The translations under genes and the position numbers were made by a program. The notes under the pieces are model-generated. The model saw only the letters and a program-made list of their open reading frames with translations, ran no database searches and had not been told where the DNA came from. From positions 1 to 44,655 of the IMG/VR virus record IMGVR_UViG_3300045836_000153: DNA of 44,655 nucleotides. One strand, 5' to 3'. Positions 13,717 to 22,051 of the stretch are shown piece by piece (position 1 is the stretch's first letter; each line of letters starts with the position of its first letter). The DNA comes from a virus.

Positions 13717-14742
13717 ATGACGCAAGGGCAAGAGATCACGCCGCACAACCCCGAGACGGGGGAGCTGGCCGAGACGGCGACCGTCACGCAGGGATTCGGC
13801 ACGAGCGCGATCGAGCGCCGCAACGAGATCGGCACGAGCGCGCTTGTCGCCCAGGCCCGCGCCCAAATCGAGGCGCAATACGTCATGGCGATGCAGCGCC
13901 CGCGCTCATGGGATACGGTGCGAACGAAGCTCATGGCCGCGTGCGCGCGTCCCGGGTTCGCGGATGCGGCGCTCTACCGCAAGCCCCAGCGCCAGAAGAA
14001 CCCGAAGACGGGGCGATGGGAAGACGGGGCGATCGAGGGTCTGTCGGTCCGCTTCGCCGAGGAATGCTTGCGCGTGGCGGGAAACATGAAGGCCTCGGCC
14101 TTCCCCGTGTACGACGACGACCACCGCCGCACGATCCTCGTCATGGCGATCGATCTCGAGTCGAACGCGATCAATGACAAGCCGGTCACGATCTCGAAGG
14201 TCACCGAGCGCAGCGAGGTCAAAGACGGCCGCCGCGTGCTCTCGCAACGGGAGAACAGCGCGGGCAAAACCGTTTACCTCTTGCAGGCGACCGACGACGA
14301 GACCGCCCAGAAAGAGAGCGCCCTCGTCCAAAAGGCCAAACGAAATCTGATCCTCTCGCTCGTGCCCGGGGACATCCGCGAGGATTGCGAGCGTAAGTGC
14401 CGCGCCACGCGGGCGGCGCGCGATAAGGCCGACCCCGACGCCGCGCGAAAAGCCGTCTTCGACGCGTTCGCCGAGCTACGGATCTACCCGTCGGACCTCT
14501 CGGGGTACATGGGCCACGACGTGGCCCAGGCGAGCCCGGCCGAGATCGATCAGCTGCGCGGGATCTATGTGGCGATCCGCGAGGGCGAGGCGACGTGGGC
14601 CGAGCTACTCGCCGAGAAAGAGAAGCCCGAGGCCGAACAGACGAAGACGTCGCGGGCGGGTGCGCTCGCCGACGAGATCCGGGCGAAGAACGAAGCGAAG
14701 GCGAGGGCCGACGCCGAGGCGAAAGCGGCGAAGGCCCCATGA
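13717..14742 (+). CDS. candidate single-strand DNA annealing protein
   Basis: A 341-residue protein from ATG 13717. Residues 1-45 are loose. The core at about 45-260 starts with ALVAQARAQIEAQYVMA, then MAACARPGFADAALY, and the IEGLSVRFAEECLRVAGNM segment typical of phage proteins found beside YqaJ nucleases. The C-terminal 60 residues are a charged Ala/Lys/Glu helix. The size, charge and pairing with an exonuclease suggest a RecT/Red-beta-like role in strand annealing. I infer this from context; the core is not a textbook RecT sequence. The gene ends 7 bp from the convergent endolysin stop. Confidence 0.6.
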   Translation: MTQGQEITPHNPETGELAETATVTQGFGTSAIERRNEIGTSALVAQARAQIEAQYVMAMQRPRSWDTVRTKLMAACARPGFADAALYRKPQRQKNPKTGRWEDGAIEGLSVRFAEECLRVAGNMKASAFPVYDDDHRRTILVMAIDLESNAINDKPVTISKVTERSEVKDGRRVLSQRENSAGKTVYLLQATDDETAQKESALVQKAKRNLILSLVPGDIREDCERKCRATRAARDKADPDAARKAVFDAFAELRIYPSDLSGYMGHDVAQASPAEIDQLRGIYVAIREGEATWAELLAEKEKPEAEQTKTSRAGALADEIRAKNEAKARADAEAKAAKAP

Positions 14743-14749
14743 CGCCAGC

Positions 14750-15493
14750 TCACCCCGCGACGAGCATCGTAGGAAACCCCCCGAGGTAGTCCGAGCCCGC
14801 AACGTCGAAGTCAACGAGCAGCGCGGCGACTGACGCGGGCGCGCCGGGGAAGACATCGCCGACGCGGCACTCCCCCCGGGGCCAATTGTAGAGCTGGATC
14901 AGCTGCCACCCGCGGCGCGCGGGCGTCGCGACCATGCTTTGGGATTTCCAGTAAGCGACAAACGGCAGCGCGTAGTAGCTTTGGGCCGTGCCGGGGACGC
15001 CCTCGCCGAGGTAGACGCCCGCCTCGAAGCCGCTCGCGCGCACGGCGTTGCACCAGGCGACCGCATAAACCTGGACCGCCTGCACGTCGGCCGTCGGCGC
15101 GAGCCCTTCGAGGTCGCACCAAAGGGTCATCGGCGGGATCCCAGCGGCGCGCGCATCGTTCACGGCTCGGCGGCCGTCCGCGTCGCCGAGCGTCACGAGC
15201 GGTTGCCACCCGGGGGCGTGGGCGTGCTGTACGGCGACGACGCCGAGGCCCGCGGCGTGCGCATCGCCGATCTCGGCGCTCGTGAGGTCCCCGAGGTAGC
15301 GCGCGACCCAACGCACGCCGAGCGCCGCGAGCGCGGCGTATTGCTCGCGCGTGGGGCGCGTCGCCGTGTCGACGCCGAGCGATGCGAAGGGGCAGGCGAC
15401 GACCTTGCGCCCGCTCATGATGGCCGCGCGCGCGATCGCCGAGGGGATCGCCGGATCGGTCGGAAGCTCATCGCCCCACCGCGGACGCGGCAT
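14750..15493 (-). CDS. endolysin-like glycoside hydrolase (DUF1906 / Rv2525c type)
   Basis: A 247-residue protein from ATG 15493, overlapping the upstream lipoprotein gene by 26 nt; ATG 15418 is an alternative start. The family pattern is clear: FASLGVDTATRPTREQYAAL, then GVRWVARYLGDLTSAEIGDAHAAGLGV, a central PMTLWCDLEG with Asp and Glu at the mouth of the barrel, and a closing VDFDVAG. Proteins of this TIM-barrel group resemble GH25 lysozymes and are thought to cut cell-wall glycans. As the last gene of the late operon, in a lysis cassette, it is the best endolysin candidate. No signal peptide is seen, so it needs a holin. Confidence 0.75.
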   Translation of the reverse strand: MPRPRWGDELPTDPAIPSAIARAAIMSGRKVVACPFASLGVDTATRPTREQYAALAALGVRWVARYLGDLTSAEIGDAHAAGLGVVAVQHAHAPGWQPLVTLGDADGRRAVNDARAAGIPPMTLWCDLEGLAPTADVQAVQVYAVAWCNAVRASGFEAGVYLGEGVPGTAQSYYALPFVAYWKSQSMVATPARRGWQLIQLYNWPRGECRVGDVFPGAPASVAALLVDFDVAGSDYLGGFPTMLVAG

Positions 15494-15734
15494 CGCCGCC
15501 AGCGTCGCACGGCACCCCGCACGAGGGGACACTTCCACCATCAAACAGACACGATAGCCAGGCCGGCGCGTCGGGGCGTGCGTGCTCGTCGGCGATCACC
15601 TGGATCCCGTCGGAAGACGGCGCGAGGCACCCGGCGGCTACCAAGCTCGTGTATACGGATTGGGGCGTCGGCGCCTGGGGCCCGGGGGGGCACCCGACGA
15701 GGACCACCGCGACGAGCGCCCGCGCGATGGTCAC
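15468..15734 (-). CDS. small lipoprotein of the lysis cassette (possible outer spanin)
   Basis: An 88-residue protein from GTG 15734, overlapping the upstream stop. The N-terminus MTIARALVAVVLVGC has a short positive start, a hydrophobic stretch and an LVGC lipobox with Cys at residue 15, so it should be lipid-modified. A Pro-rich stretch (PPGPQAPTPQ) follows directly, as in many Rz1-type outer spanins. The remainder has four more cysteines. The position next to the endolysin supports a role in outer-membrane disruption, but spanin assignment by sequence alone is weak. Confidence 0.6.
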   Translation of the reverse strand: MTIARALVAVVLVGCPPGPQAPTPQSVYTSLVAAGCLAPSSDGIQVIADEHARPDAPAWLSCLFDGGSVPSCGVPCDAGGDAASAVGR

Positions 15735-16741
15735 GAGGCCGGGGGCCAGAGTGGCGTCAGGGCGCGCTGGGCCGCCGCCAAGGCCTGGGGGTTCGTCAAG
15801 AGCGGGTGAAGCCCGGCGAAGGCCGTTTTTAGGGCGCCCTGGGCCTGGGACAGCGTGGGCGGCGCCGAGGGGGCGGGCGTCGGCGCGGGGGGCGCGGGGG
15901 CCGGGGGCGCGGGCGTCGGCGCAGGGATCGGGACGGCGCCCCCGAGGGCGTTCCAGTCCCCGAGCAGATCCGCCCAGGCAAAGCCGTTGGGGGCCTTGCT
16001 CTGCCCCTTCGCGATCTGGTCCGGCGTCAGCATGACGTAGGCCTCACCGCCCGCGCCGCTTGACCCGTACTTGCGCAGGGCCGCCCACGTCAAAAGGCCC
16101 TTGAGCCCCCAGGTGATGATCTCGACGCCGCTCGGCGTGTACGCCGCGCCCGGGACGCAATGCCCGTTATCGCCGTCTGGCGCGCCGGCCACATCCCACG
16201 TGAACCCGTCGGCGCTCGGGAAGGGCGAGATCCACGCGTCGGGAAGCTCGAACCCGAAATAGAGGTTTTCGAAGAGCCAAAGTGCCGCCATGCACTCGGC
16301 TTGATTCGACGGGTCGACGGCGAGCCACGCCGTGAGCTTCGTTCCGTTCGCGAAGCCGTGCGCGGTCCAGAAATTGAGCGCGTCTTGTAGGTTACAACCG
16401 TTGTCCGTCGCGGGATTGCCCGGGACGTAGTGACCGATGGCCGAGTAATCGTGGATGATCTGGGCGCTCGTCGCGTGGAAGGGGTCGCCCGCGTTCGCCG
16501 TCTCGACGCCCACCACGTGGTAGCCGCCCGCGATGACGCAATCCCCGAGGGCGTCGTTTCCCATGACGTCGGCGAGGATCGTCGCCGCCTTGCTCGTGTA
16601 GTCGATGCTCGAGGGGGGCGCGGGGAACGTGCCGCGCACGTAGCGCGCAAAGCGAAGGTGCGGCCCGAGCGCGACGGGGCGCCTTCGTCCGAGCTTGACC
16701 TTCCGTCCAAGGTGCGGAGCGAAGACTTCTTTGATGGGCAT
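15731..16741 (-). CDS. cysteine-peptidase-like protein of the lysis region
   Basis: A 336-residue protein from ATG 16741. Residues 1-50 are basic with Pro. At about 60-75 is MGNDALGDCVIAGGYH, with a Cys in a GDC turn like the nucleophile loop of papain-fold enzymes. A second segment (NGHCVPGAAYTPSG, at about 195-208) could supply the His. The domain ends near residue 265. A Pro/Ala linker with PAPTPAPPAP repeats follows, and then a helical tail. The linker and tail resemble a wall-binding or virion-anchor module. It may be a peptidoglycan or protein-cleaving lysis enzyme. Catalytic residues are inferred from pattern only. Confidence 0.5.
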   Translation of the reverse strand: MPIKEVFAPHLGRKVKLGRRRPVALGPHLRFARYVRGTFPAPPSSIDYTSKAATILADVMGNDALGDCVIAGGYHVVGVETANAGDPFHATSAQIIHDYSAIGHYVPGNPATDNGCNLQDALNFWTAHGFANGTKLTAWLAVDPSNQAECMAALWLFENLYFGFELPDAWISPFPSADGFTWDVAGAPDGDNGHCVPGAAYTPSGVEIITWGLKGLLTWAALRKYGSSGAGGEAYVMLTPDQIAKGQSKAPNGFAWADLLGDWNALGGAVPIPAPTPAPPAPAPPAPTPAPSAPPTLSQAQGALKTAFAGLHPLLTNPQALAAAQRALTPLWPPAS

Positions 16742-16744
16742 GGG

Positions 16745-17224
16745 CTAGTGCCTCCATCGCGCGACGGTGGCGGCCTGCCGCGCGAGCAATTGGAAGTGGC
16801 TCGACAGGCGCGCGCGGCGCTCGGCGGGCGGCTGCGCGGCGCCTTGCCAGGCCGCGACGGCCGCGAAGAGCTTGGCGACGGCGTCTTGTAAGGCGGCGAC
16901 GAGCGATCCCCAATCCGGGGATGGCTGCTTCGCTTGGATCGCCACCTGCACAGCGTCTTGCAGGGCGCTCGAGGCGTCTTGCACCGTCAGCACAAGCGCG
17001 TTGAAGTCGGCGCTCGCTTGCGCTCCCGACGCGCCGAGCAAGGGCAGGATCTCGGCGAAGATCGCCTCGGCGGTTTGCACGAGGCCCCCCACGTACGTCA
17101 CCAGCTCGCTCACGGCGGCGGCGGGGTTTTGCTCGAAGGTCTGCCACCACTGAGAGATCGTCCCGCACCCGACGAACGGGAGCGCACCGAGCGCCGCGAG
17201 CACGAAACGGCGCCGAGACGTCAT
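16745..17224 (-). CDS. Tat-type lipoprotein of the lysis cassette
   Basis: A 159-residue protein from ATG 17224 (ATGA overlap with the holin-like gene). The N-terminus MTSRRRFVLAALGALPFVGC has a twin-arginine-like SRRRFV, a hydrophobic core and an FVGC lipobox with Cys 20, so it is probably a lipoprotein, perhaps exported folded. The rest is all-helical and Ala-rich (about 45-130), with two or three long amphipathic helices. It could be a spanin-like or envelope-spanning part of the lysis machinery. I do not recognise a family. Confidence 0.6.
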   Translation of the reverse strand: MTSRRRFVLAALGALPFVGCGTISQWWQTFEQNPAAAVSELVTYVGGLVQTAEAIFAEILPLLGASGAQASADFNALVLTVQDASSALQDAVQVAIQAKQPSPDWGSLVAALQDAVAKLFAAVAAWQGAAQPPAERRARLSSHFQLLARQAATVARWRH

Positions 17225-17466
17225 GAGCGATCCCTTTCGGGCGGCGGCGGCCGGATCGAGAGACGCGCGGCGTCGCGCTGGCCCTGGGCGACCTGGCTTG
17301 CCGCGCCGGTGAGCCCGAGCGCCACGAGGAGCCCTGTCACGACCGTTGCGAGGTCGCCAAAAAAGTCGTGAGCGTCGATGCGCCCCAGGCCCACGAGCAC
17401 GATCCCGCCCACCACGACGGCGAGCACGATCGAGAGCTTGAGGGCCGTAACGGGGTCGACGCGCAC
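17221..17466 (-). CDS. holin-like small membrane protein
   Basis: An 81-residue protein that I start at GTG 17466, the only start codon in this frame after the upstream stop. It has two predicted membrane segments: TALKLSIVLAVVVGGIVLVG (about 6-25) and FGDLATVVTGLLVALGLTGA (about 35-54). A charged, Pro/Arg-rich C-terminal tail follows. Size, two-span topology and place before two lipoproteins and an endolysin-like gene suggest a class II/III-type holin. The ribosome-binding site is weak, so expression may depend on the upstream gene. Confidence 0.6.
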   Translation of the reverse strand: MRVDPVTALKLSIVLAVVVGGIVLVGLGRIDAHDFFGDLATVVTGLLVALGLTGAASQVAQGQRDAARLSIRPPPPERDRS

Positions 17467-17512
17467 GCCCCGAGGGTCGGGCCGGAAAGAGCCGCCGCCA
17501 AGAAAGCGGCCG

Positions 17513-17911
17513 TCAACGGGGACGCGATGGCAAGCGCGGGCGCATCGGGGGCGGCGGCGGCGCGGGGCGCTCGTCGGGTTGGACGGCGGCCATGCTCCCG
17601 ATCGAGACCTTCCGGTCGACCGCGATCCGTAGCTCTTGCAAGACGTCGTCCTGCGCATCCATGCGGACCCGGAAAACGTCGCGCGAGACCGTCGTTTCCT
17701 TTAGCTCGGCGATGTCCGAGACGCGCCCCGCGGTCTTTTGCTGGGCCAGCTCGATCGCGTGGATCGCATCCTTCGCGGCGTCCGCCTTCGTTTCGAGCTT
17801 CTCAAGGCGCTTTTCGGCGTTCCCGAGCCGCGTGCGGAAGACGCCGTAAGTGACCCCCAAGCTCACCGCCGCCGAGACCGCGGCCGAGACGATGGGCAAG
17901 GGAACGTCCAT
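17513..17911 (-). CDS. membrane-anchored coiled-coil protein (XhlA or inner-spanin-like)
   Basis: A 132-residue protein from ATG 17911. Residues 4-25 (PLPIVSAAVSAAVSLGVTYGVF) form one N-terminal membrane span. A coiled coil follows at about 28-65 (NAEKRLEKLETKADAAKDAI, then further heptads). The end is Pro/Arg-rich. This is the layout of inner-membrane lysis partners such as Rz-type inner spanins or XhlA-like proteins. It begins the lysis cassette, 4 bp after the tail gene upstream. Which of the two lipoproteins downstream it might pair with cannot be told. Confidence 0.55.
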   Translation of the reverse strand: MDVPLPIVSAAVSAAVSLGVTYGVFRTRLGNAEKRLEKLETKADAAKDAIHAIELAQQKTAGRVSDIAELKETTVSRDVFRVRMDAQDDVLQELRIAVDRKVSIGSMAAVQPDERPAPPPPPMRPRLPSRPR

Positions 17912-17914
17912 CGG

Positions 17915-18424
17915 CTACCCCGCGATCACCGGATACCAAACGCCGCGCGTGAGAACCCAATCCCACGAGCCCGAATCGAGGCGGTCGCCCGGCCCCACGA
18001 TGCTTCGCCCCCGGCCGTCGAGCATCACCGGGTGTCGGCCATCGCCGAGCAGCACGGCGACCCCCACGCGGGCGCCCGGGCTGGCCGTCTCGGGAAAGCG
18101 TAGATTCACCGGGCCCGCCGAGAGGTCGAGCGAGACGAGGTCCCCCGGCTCGGCGTCGTAACTGGCCGGGCCGTCGATCTCAACGAGGCGGCGCGCACCG
18201 TTGCCCGCGCGCTGGGCCGGCGCGTACTGTCCCCGCCTCGGGGGCGGCGGCGGCGATAGGCCCTCGCCCGCGAAGTGCAGGATCGTCGCGTTGTTGATCG
18301 GGTCGTCGGTCCCTGTGACCCCGCCCGTCATGGCGAGCGTGGGGCGCTTCGTCATCGCGGTTCCGTTCACCGTGACAAGCGCGTCGAAGAACTGCTCTAG
18401 GGCGGTGGGGACGTTATTGGACAT
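17915..18424 (-). CDS. tail-associated protein, unknown
   Basis: A 169-residue protein from ATG 18424, just after the fibre gene. Residues 1-50 contain ALEQFFDALVTVNGTAMTKR and a GGVTGTDDPINN turn-rich segment. Residues 60-75 are a Pro-rich linker (PPPPPRRG). Residues 80-169 look like a small beta domain (RRLVEIDGPASYDAEPGDLV, then GSWDWVLTRGVWYPV). The Trp-rich end could bind glycan. Being between a fibre gene and the lysis genes suggests a tail-fibre accessory. No named family is recognised. Confidence 0.6.
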   Translation of the reverse strand: MSNNVPTALEQFFDALVTVNGTAMTKRPTLAMTGGVTGTDDPINNATILHFAGEGLSPPPPPRRGQYAPAQRAGNGARRLVEIDGPASYDAEPGDLVSLDLSAGPVNLRFPETASPGARVGVAVLLGDGRHPVMLDGRGRSIVGPGDRLDSGSWDWVLTRGVWYPVIAG

Positions 18425-18431
18425 GATGGCC

Positions 18432-19556
18432 TCAGCTCGGGAAGCGCAGATCGGTGATCCCGGAATAGGCGGCGGTCACACCCACGTAGGTATTACCGGC
18501 GACCGAGTCGGTCCCGTGCTCGTCAATGAGCGAGATCACGTACACGTAGCTAGCATTATCGATTACGTTGTTCTGGTCGCACGTATACGTAAACGACTGC
18601 GTCAGGTGCGAATTGTCCCACGCGGACCCGCTCGCGGGCGTCGGCGGGCCCTGGCTGCTCGTCACGGAAAGGTCCTCCCCGAGGAAGTACGAAGAGCCGG
18701 GGGCCAGGTGGAACCGTTGGACAGTGATCGCCGGAAGGTTTGCGGGGACAGCCGAATGCGTGCCCGTCACCGCAAAGGTGACTGTTACGCTATCAAGCGT
18801 CGCGCCGTCGTGCGGATTCTCGAGCGGGAAGATCGCGAAGACGCTTTGGGCCTTCCCTTCAAGGAAGTTGCCCGGGACCGCCCAGCTCGTTCCGTCGATG
18901 GCGTTCGGATTCGTGAGACGGATCGGAAAAGAGTAGGTCTTCGCGCGCGCTGGCGAGAGCTTGCCGAAGTCGGTCGAGCCCCCGGCGAATTCGATCCCGC
19001 CATCGACCGACGACGAAACGCCGCCCGCCGCGCTCGCCGTCACCCCGGCCGAGACATCGGCGGTAACCGCCCCGGACGTGTGCGCCTTGACGGCCCCGGC
19101 CACCCCGATCGTTAGAGCGCCAGCAACCGTGAGGGCCAGGCCGGTCGCAACGTCGATCGAGAGACCACTGGACGTCTCGATCGAGATCGAGCCGAGGTCC
19201 GCGATCGTCTCGGTTCCGGCCGTCCGGGTGACGGGCCCGCCGATCGTGGACCCCGTGTCGTAAAGCACGTGTCCCGCGATCTCGAGGCTTGACCCTGCGT
19301 CGAAGATGACGCCCGATCCGCTCTCGAATTCGATCCCCGTGGCGTTGGCGAAGATCAGCTCGCCCGGGGTCGAGATAGTGATCGCCCCGGTGATCGTGTC
19401 GGTCGCGTCCTTCGTGAGCTTGTGGGCCTGCAAGCTCGTCGTTCGGTCCGCGAGGGCTTGCGGCGCGGCGTCGAAGTTGGACGCGTTGGGCGCGTCCGAG
19501 TCGTCGATCAGTGGAATGGTGGCCCAAAACGTGTCCGAGCCGGCGTAGTCGTGCAT
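18432..19556 (-). CDS. tail fibre-like protein with beta-repeat shaft
   Basis: A 374-residue protein from ATG 19556. The N-terminal 50 residues (DTFWATIPLIDDSDAPNASNF, then ALADRTTSLQAHK) resemble the virion-attachment ends of phage fibres. Residues of about 55-190 are short repeats such as GELIFANATG, SGVIFDAGSS, SGLSIDVATG and GALTIGVAGAV, as expected for a beta-helical or beta-prism shaft. The C-terminal half is a beta-rich globular region ending TAAYSGITDLRF. It lies directly after the baseplate genes, the usual place for a fibre. Its receptor is unknown. Confidence 0.75.
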   Translation of the reverse strand: MHDYAGSDTFWATIPLIDDSDAPNASNFDAAPQALADRTTSLQAHKLTKDATDTITGAITISTPGELIFANATGIEFESGSGVIFDAGSSLEIAGHVLYDTGSTIGGPVTRTAGTETIADLGSISIETSSGLSIDVATGLALTVAGALTIGVAGAVKAHTSGAVTADVSAGVTASAAGGVSSSVDGGIEFAGGSTDFGKLSPARAKTYSFPIRLTNPNAIDGTSWAVPGNFLEGKAQSVFAIFPLENPHDGATLDSVTVTFAVTGTHSAVPANLPAITVQRFHLAPGSSYFLGEDLSVTSSQGPPTPASGSAWDNSHLTQSFTYTCDQNNVIDNASYVYVISLIDEHGTDSVAGNTYVGVTAAYSGITDLRFPS

Positions 19557-19562
19557 GGGGCG

Positions 19563-20498
19563 TCACCCTTTGCGAGGAATCCAAAAGCGGCACGAATTGG
19601 GGCGGGCGGTCGTCGCGCCGCCGGACCCGTTGTCCTTGATCCACATGCCCCAAGTGCCGTCCGGGTTGCCGGGCGCGCTCGGGTTGCCGGGGTCAAAAAG
19701 CGTCGAGTCGTAGGACCACACGATCCCGCGGCAGTAGGTATAGGCCCCCTTGAATTGGGCCACGAGGCGCAGGATCGCGTCGACCGAGCGGCGCGGGACC
19801 GCATGGCCGATGCCGACGCCGCTACTCGTTCCCCAGATCGGCACGAGAGCGGCGAGCGTCGTCCCGGTGACCGCGTACGTGGCCGGCGTGACGATGACCC
19901 AAAAGTCGGACCACCACCCGCGGATCGTCGCGACCGTGTGCGTCCCCGCTTCGTCCGTATAGGGCGCCGCTGTGTCCCATTCCCACGTCATTTGCTGAAC
20001 CTCGGTGGTCCCGTCGGGGAAGACCGATGTCACGAGCGCAACGGGCGTGGTCGGCGAGGTCGTAAAGATGCGCTCGAAGATCCGCACCGTCGGATTGTTC
20101 GCGAGAAACACTTGGATCTGCTGCGCCAGGACCAGGGTATTACCGATCTGGCTTCCCACCTTGGGGACGAGCGGCGGCGCGTTGACCAGGCCGTTTGTTC
20201 GCCAATTGCGAAGGCGCGCCGCGAAGACCTCGTCCGCTTCGACCTCGCCTTGGATGAGGCCTCGCGATTGACCGAGCAGCGCTAGGGCCGTCGGGGTCGC
20301 GTTGGGCGAGCCGGGGCCCCACGCGTTGACCCCCTGTAAGGTCTGCTCGATCAAGATGTCGATCGGCAGGATGAGCGACCAGAGAAAGCGGAAGCCGACG
20401 ACGGCGCCCGGGCGTTCCTGCTGCCATGCGGGGATGACCTTGCGCAGGGTGTTACGCCACCCGCGAAAGAGCTTGGCGAATTGCCCCGGCGCGCCCAT
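19563..20498 (-). CDS. baseplate wedge / tail protein
   Basis: A 311-residue protein from ATG 20498, sharing one base with the stop of the baseplate J-like gene (TGATG). The N-terminal third is helical (GQFAKLFRGWRNTLRKVIPAW, then FLWSLILPIDILIEQTLQG). The C-terminal two thirds are beta-rich and Trp-rich (MTWEWDTAAPYTD, IRGWWSDFWVIVTP). In contractile tails the gene after baseplate J usually encodes a tail protein I/wedge component linking baseplate to fibres. Sequence similarity to a named family is not obvious, so position carries most of the assignment. Confidence 0.65.
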   Translation of the reverse strand: MGAPGQFAKLFRGWRNTLRKVIPAWQQERPGAVVGFRFLWSLILPIDILIEQTLQGVNAWGPGSPNATPTALALLGQSRGLIQGEVEADEVFAARLRNWRTNGLVNAPPLVPKVGSQIGNTLVLAQQIQVFLANNPTVRIFERIFTTSPTTPVALVTSVFPDGTTEVQQMTWEWDTAAPYTDEAGTHTVATIRGWWSDFWVIVTPATYAVTGTTLAALVPIWGTSSGVGIGHAVPRRSVDAILRLVAQFKGAYTYCRGIVWSYDSTLFDPGNPSAPGNPDGTWGMWIKDNGSGGATTARPNSCRFWIPRKG

Positions 20499-21658
20499 CA
20501 CACGATCCGGACGGTGACGGTCGTGGCGTTGGCGGCTACCTGGCCCGCCGTGAGAAGGTGATCGGCCGCGCCCTGCACGTCGAAGACGCCAGGCCAGGCC
20601 GCATAGCAAGCCCCCTCGATCGCGCTGGCAAAGAGCGCCGTCGTGAGGCCCGCCGTCTTGCCCCCGATGGGATAGGCCGCAAAAAAGTCGTCCAGGGACG
20701 TCTCGATCGCATCGGACACGGCGCCCGCGTCGAGCCCAGGCGTCGCGGTGACGTACACCGTGAGGGCGTCGGCGACGGACACGGGCGACGCCGGGGTGAC
20801 CGTGACTTGGACGCACGGCGGACGCGCGATCGCGAGGATGTTGTTTAGGACCGCGGTCTCGTCCCCGGGATCCACGCTTCCCGAGGGCGAGGCGACGTAC
20901 ACCGTTAGCGCCCCCGTGTGCGAGCTTTCCGACGACTGATAGCGGTTGATATTGACAGGTGTCCCGTCGATCCGCGTCGCCGTTTGGATGGCGTACCCCA
21001 CGGCTTGCGCCGGGCCATAGGCCGAATTTGCGGGGATCGCGTTCCAGCAAAGGGCTTGCAGCGAGGCGTCCGATTGCTCGTCGAGCCCGAGCACAGCGAT
21101 CGCGTTCGCGGCGGTGACCCCGAGCATCGTGGTAACGATGACGGTCACGTCGCCGGGCGCGGAATTGCTCGCGGTCCCCGGGGCCGTCGCTTGGATGCCG
21201 ACCGTCGTCGTCGTCGCCGGTCCGGGCCCGAGCGAGATCGGATCGACGTTGGTATAGGTCGCCTTGGTGGTCGGGTTTTGAAAGGTGACCTCGCCGGGGT
21301 CGAATGCGAACGAGCCGCCGCCGTTGTTTGTCAAGGTGATCTCGCCCGTGGCGAACGTCGCCGAGACGCGCGTGACCCCGTAAACGTAGTATGCGACCCA
21401 CGTGAGCCACCCGCGCGCCGCCGTCGGCAGAAACCCGGCCGAGATCGCGGGGATGATCGTGACGTTGATCGCGGCGGCGAAAAGAGCGGCAACCGTGGTG
21501 ATGATGCTGATCGCGGTCCCTTCCTGGGGCCAGCGGTCCGCACGAATGCCCATCTTGACCAGGCCGTTGACGATGACCGCGACTACCACCTGTTGAGTCG
21601 TCGGCGCGAGCAGCGCGCCGATCGTCATGGGCGGATTCGGGAAGGGGGGGCCAGGCAT
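20498..21658 (-). CDS. baseplate J-like protein
   Basis: A 386-residue protein from ATG 21658, the right size for baseplate J/gp47 proteins (about 350-400). The middle (about 185-330) has the family's ordered features: LGLDEQSDASLQALCWNAI, then GYAIQTATRIDG, VNINRYQSSESSHTGALTVYVA and AVLNNILAIARPPCVQVTV. These form the wedge domain that joins the baseplate inner ring to the fibre network. The N-terminus contains long hydrophobic helices. It is flanked by a gp25-like gene upstream and the wedge protein downstream, the standard contractile-tail order. Confidence 0.8.
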   Translation of the reverse strand: MPGPPFPNPPMTIGALLAPTTQQVVVAVIVNGLVKMGIRADRWPQEGTAISIITTVAALFAAAINVTIIPAISAGFLPTAARGWLTWVAYYVYGVTRVSATFATGEITLTNNGGGSFAFDPGEVTFQNPTTKATYTNVDPISLGPGPATTTTVGIQATAPGTASNSAPGDVTVIVTTMLGVTAANAIAVLGLDEQSDASLQALCWNAIPANSAYGPAQAVGYAIQTATRIDGTPVNINRYQSSESSHTGALTVYVASPSGSVDPGDETAVLNNILAIARPPCVQVTVTPASPVSVADALTVYVTATPGLDAGAVSDAIETSLDDFFAAYPIGGKTAGLTTALFASAIEGACYAAWPGVFDVQGAADHLLTAGQVAANATTVTVRIV

Positions 21659-21664
21659 TGGGGA

Positions 21665-22051
21665 TCACCGCCTCGTGAGGCCGCCGGGCCCGAGCTGATA
21701 CGGGAAGAGCGCGATCTGCCCCCCGACGATGACTTCGACGTCGAGGAAGAACGAGCCGTCATCCTGTTGCGAGAGCGTGGTCTTCGACCCCGAGAGACGG
21801 TCCACGTTCGCAAGCTGGGCGTCGATCGTGGCGGGCAAGGCCGCGAGCTGGGCCGTCGTCCCGTTTAGGAAGTCGGCGACGCCCGCCCCTTTGTTGGGGT
21901 CGGCGAGGTTTGTCCCCAAGTGCTCTTGCAAAATGTGCAAAACGTCTTGCTCGAGGCTTTCGAGATCCGATTCGGTTTCGGCCGCGTTGGGGTCCATGTC
22001 GTCGCCCCAGCGAAGTTCCTGATAGGTGCGCGAGGCCGTGAGACCGCTCAT
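21665..22051 (-). CDS. gp25/GPW-like baseplate protein
   Basis: A 128-residue protein from ATG 22051 (ATGA overlap). The core SDLESLEQDVLHILQEHLGT matches the helical start of gp25/GPW-type proteins, where a run of helices leads to the sheath-nucleating fold. It continues with VADFLNGTTAQLAALPATI and a strand pair around FFLDVEVIVGG. gp25 homologues sit at the base of the sheath and connect it to the wedge. Length and position between hub and baseplate J fit well. Confidence 0.7.
   Translation of the reverse strand: MSGLTASRTYQELRWGDDMDPNAAETESDLESLEQDVLHILQEHLGTNLADPNKGAGVADFLNGTTAQLAALPATIDAQLANVDRLSGSKTTLSQQDDGSFFLDVEVIVGGQIALFPYQLGPGGLTRR

Noticed and set aside
20498-21668. A long single protein spanning the baseplate J and downstream tail genes
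   Set aside because: The extended frame upstream of ATG 20498 is out-of-frame baseplate J sequence rich in Arg. The true protein starts at the TGATG junction.
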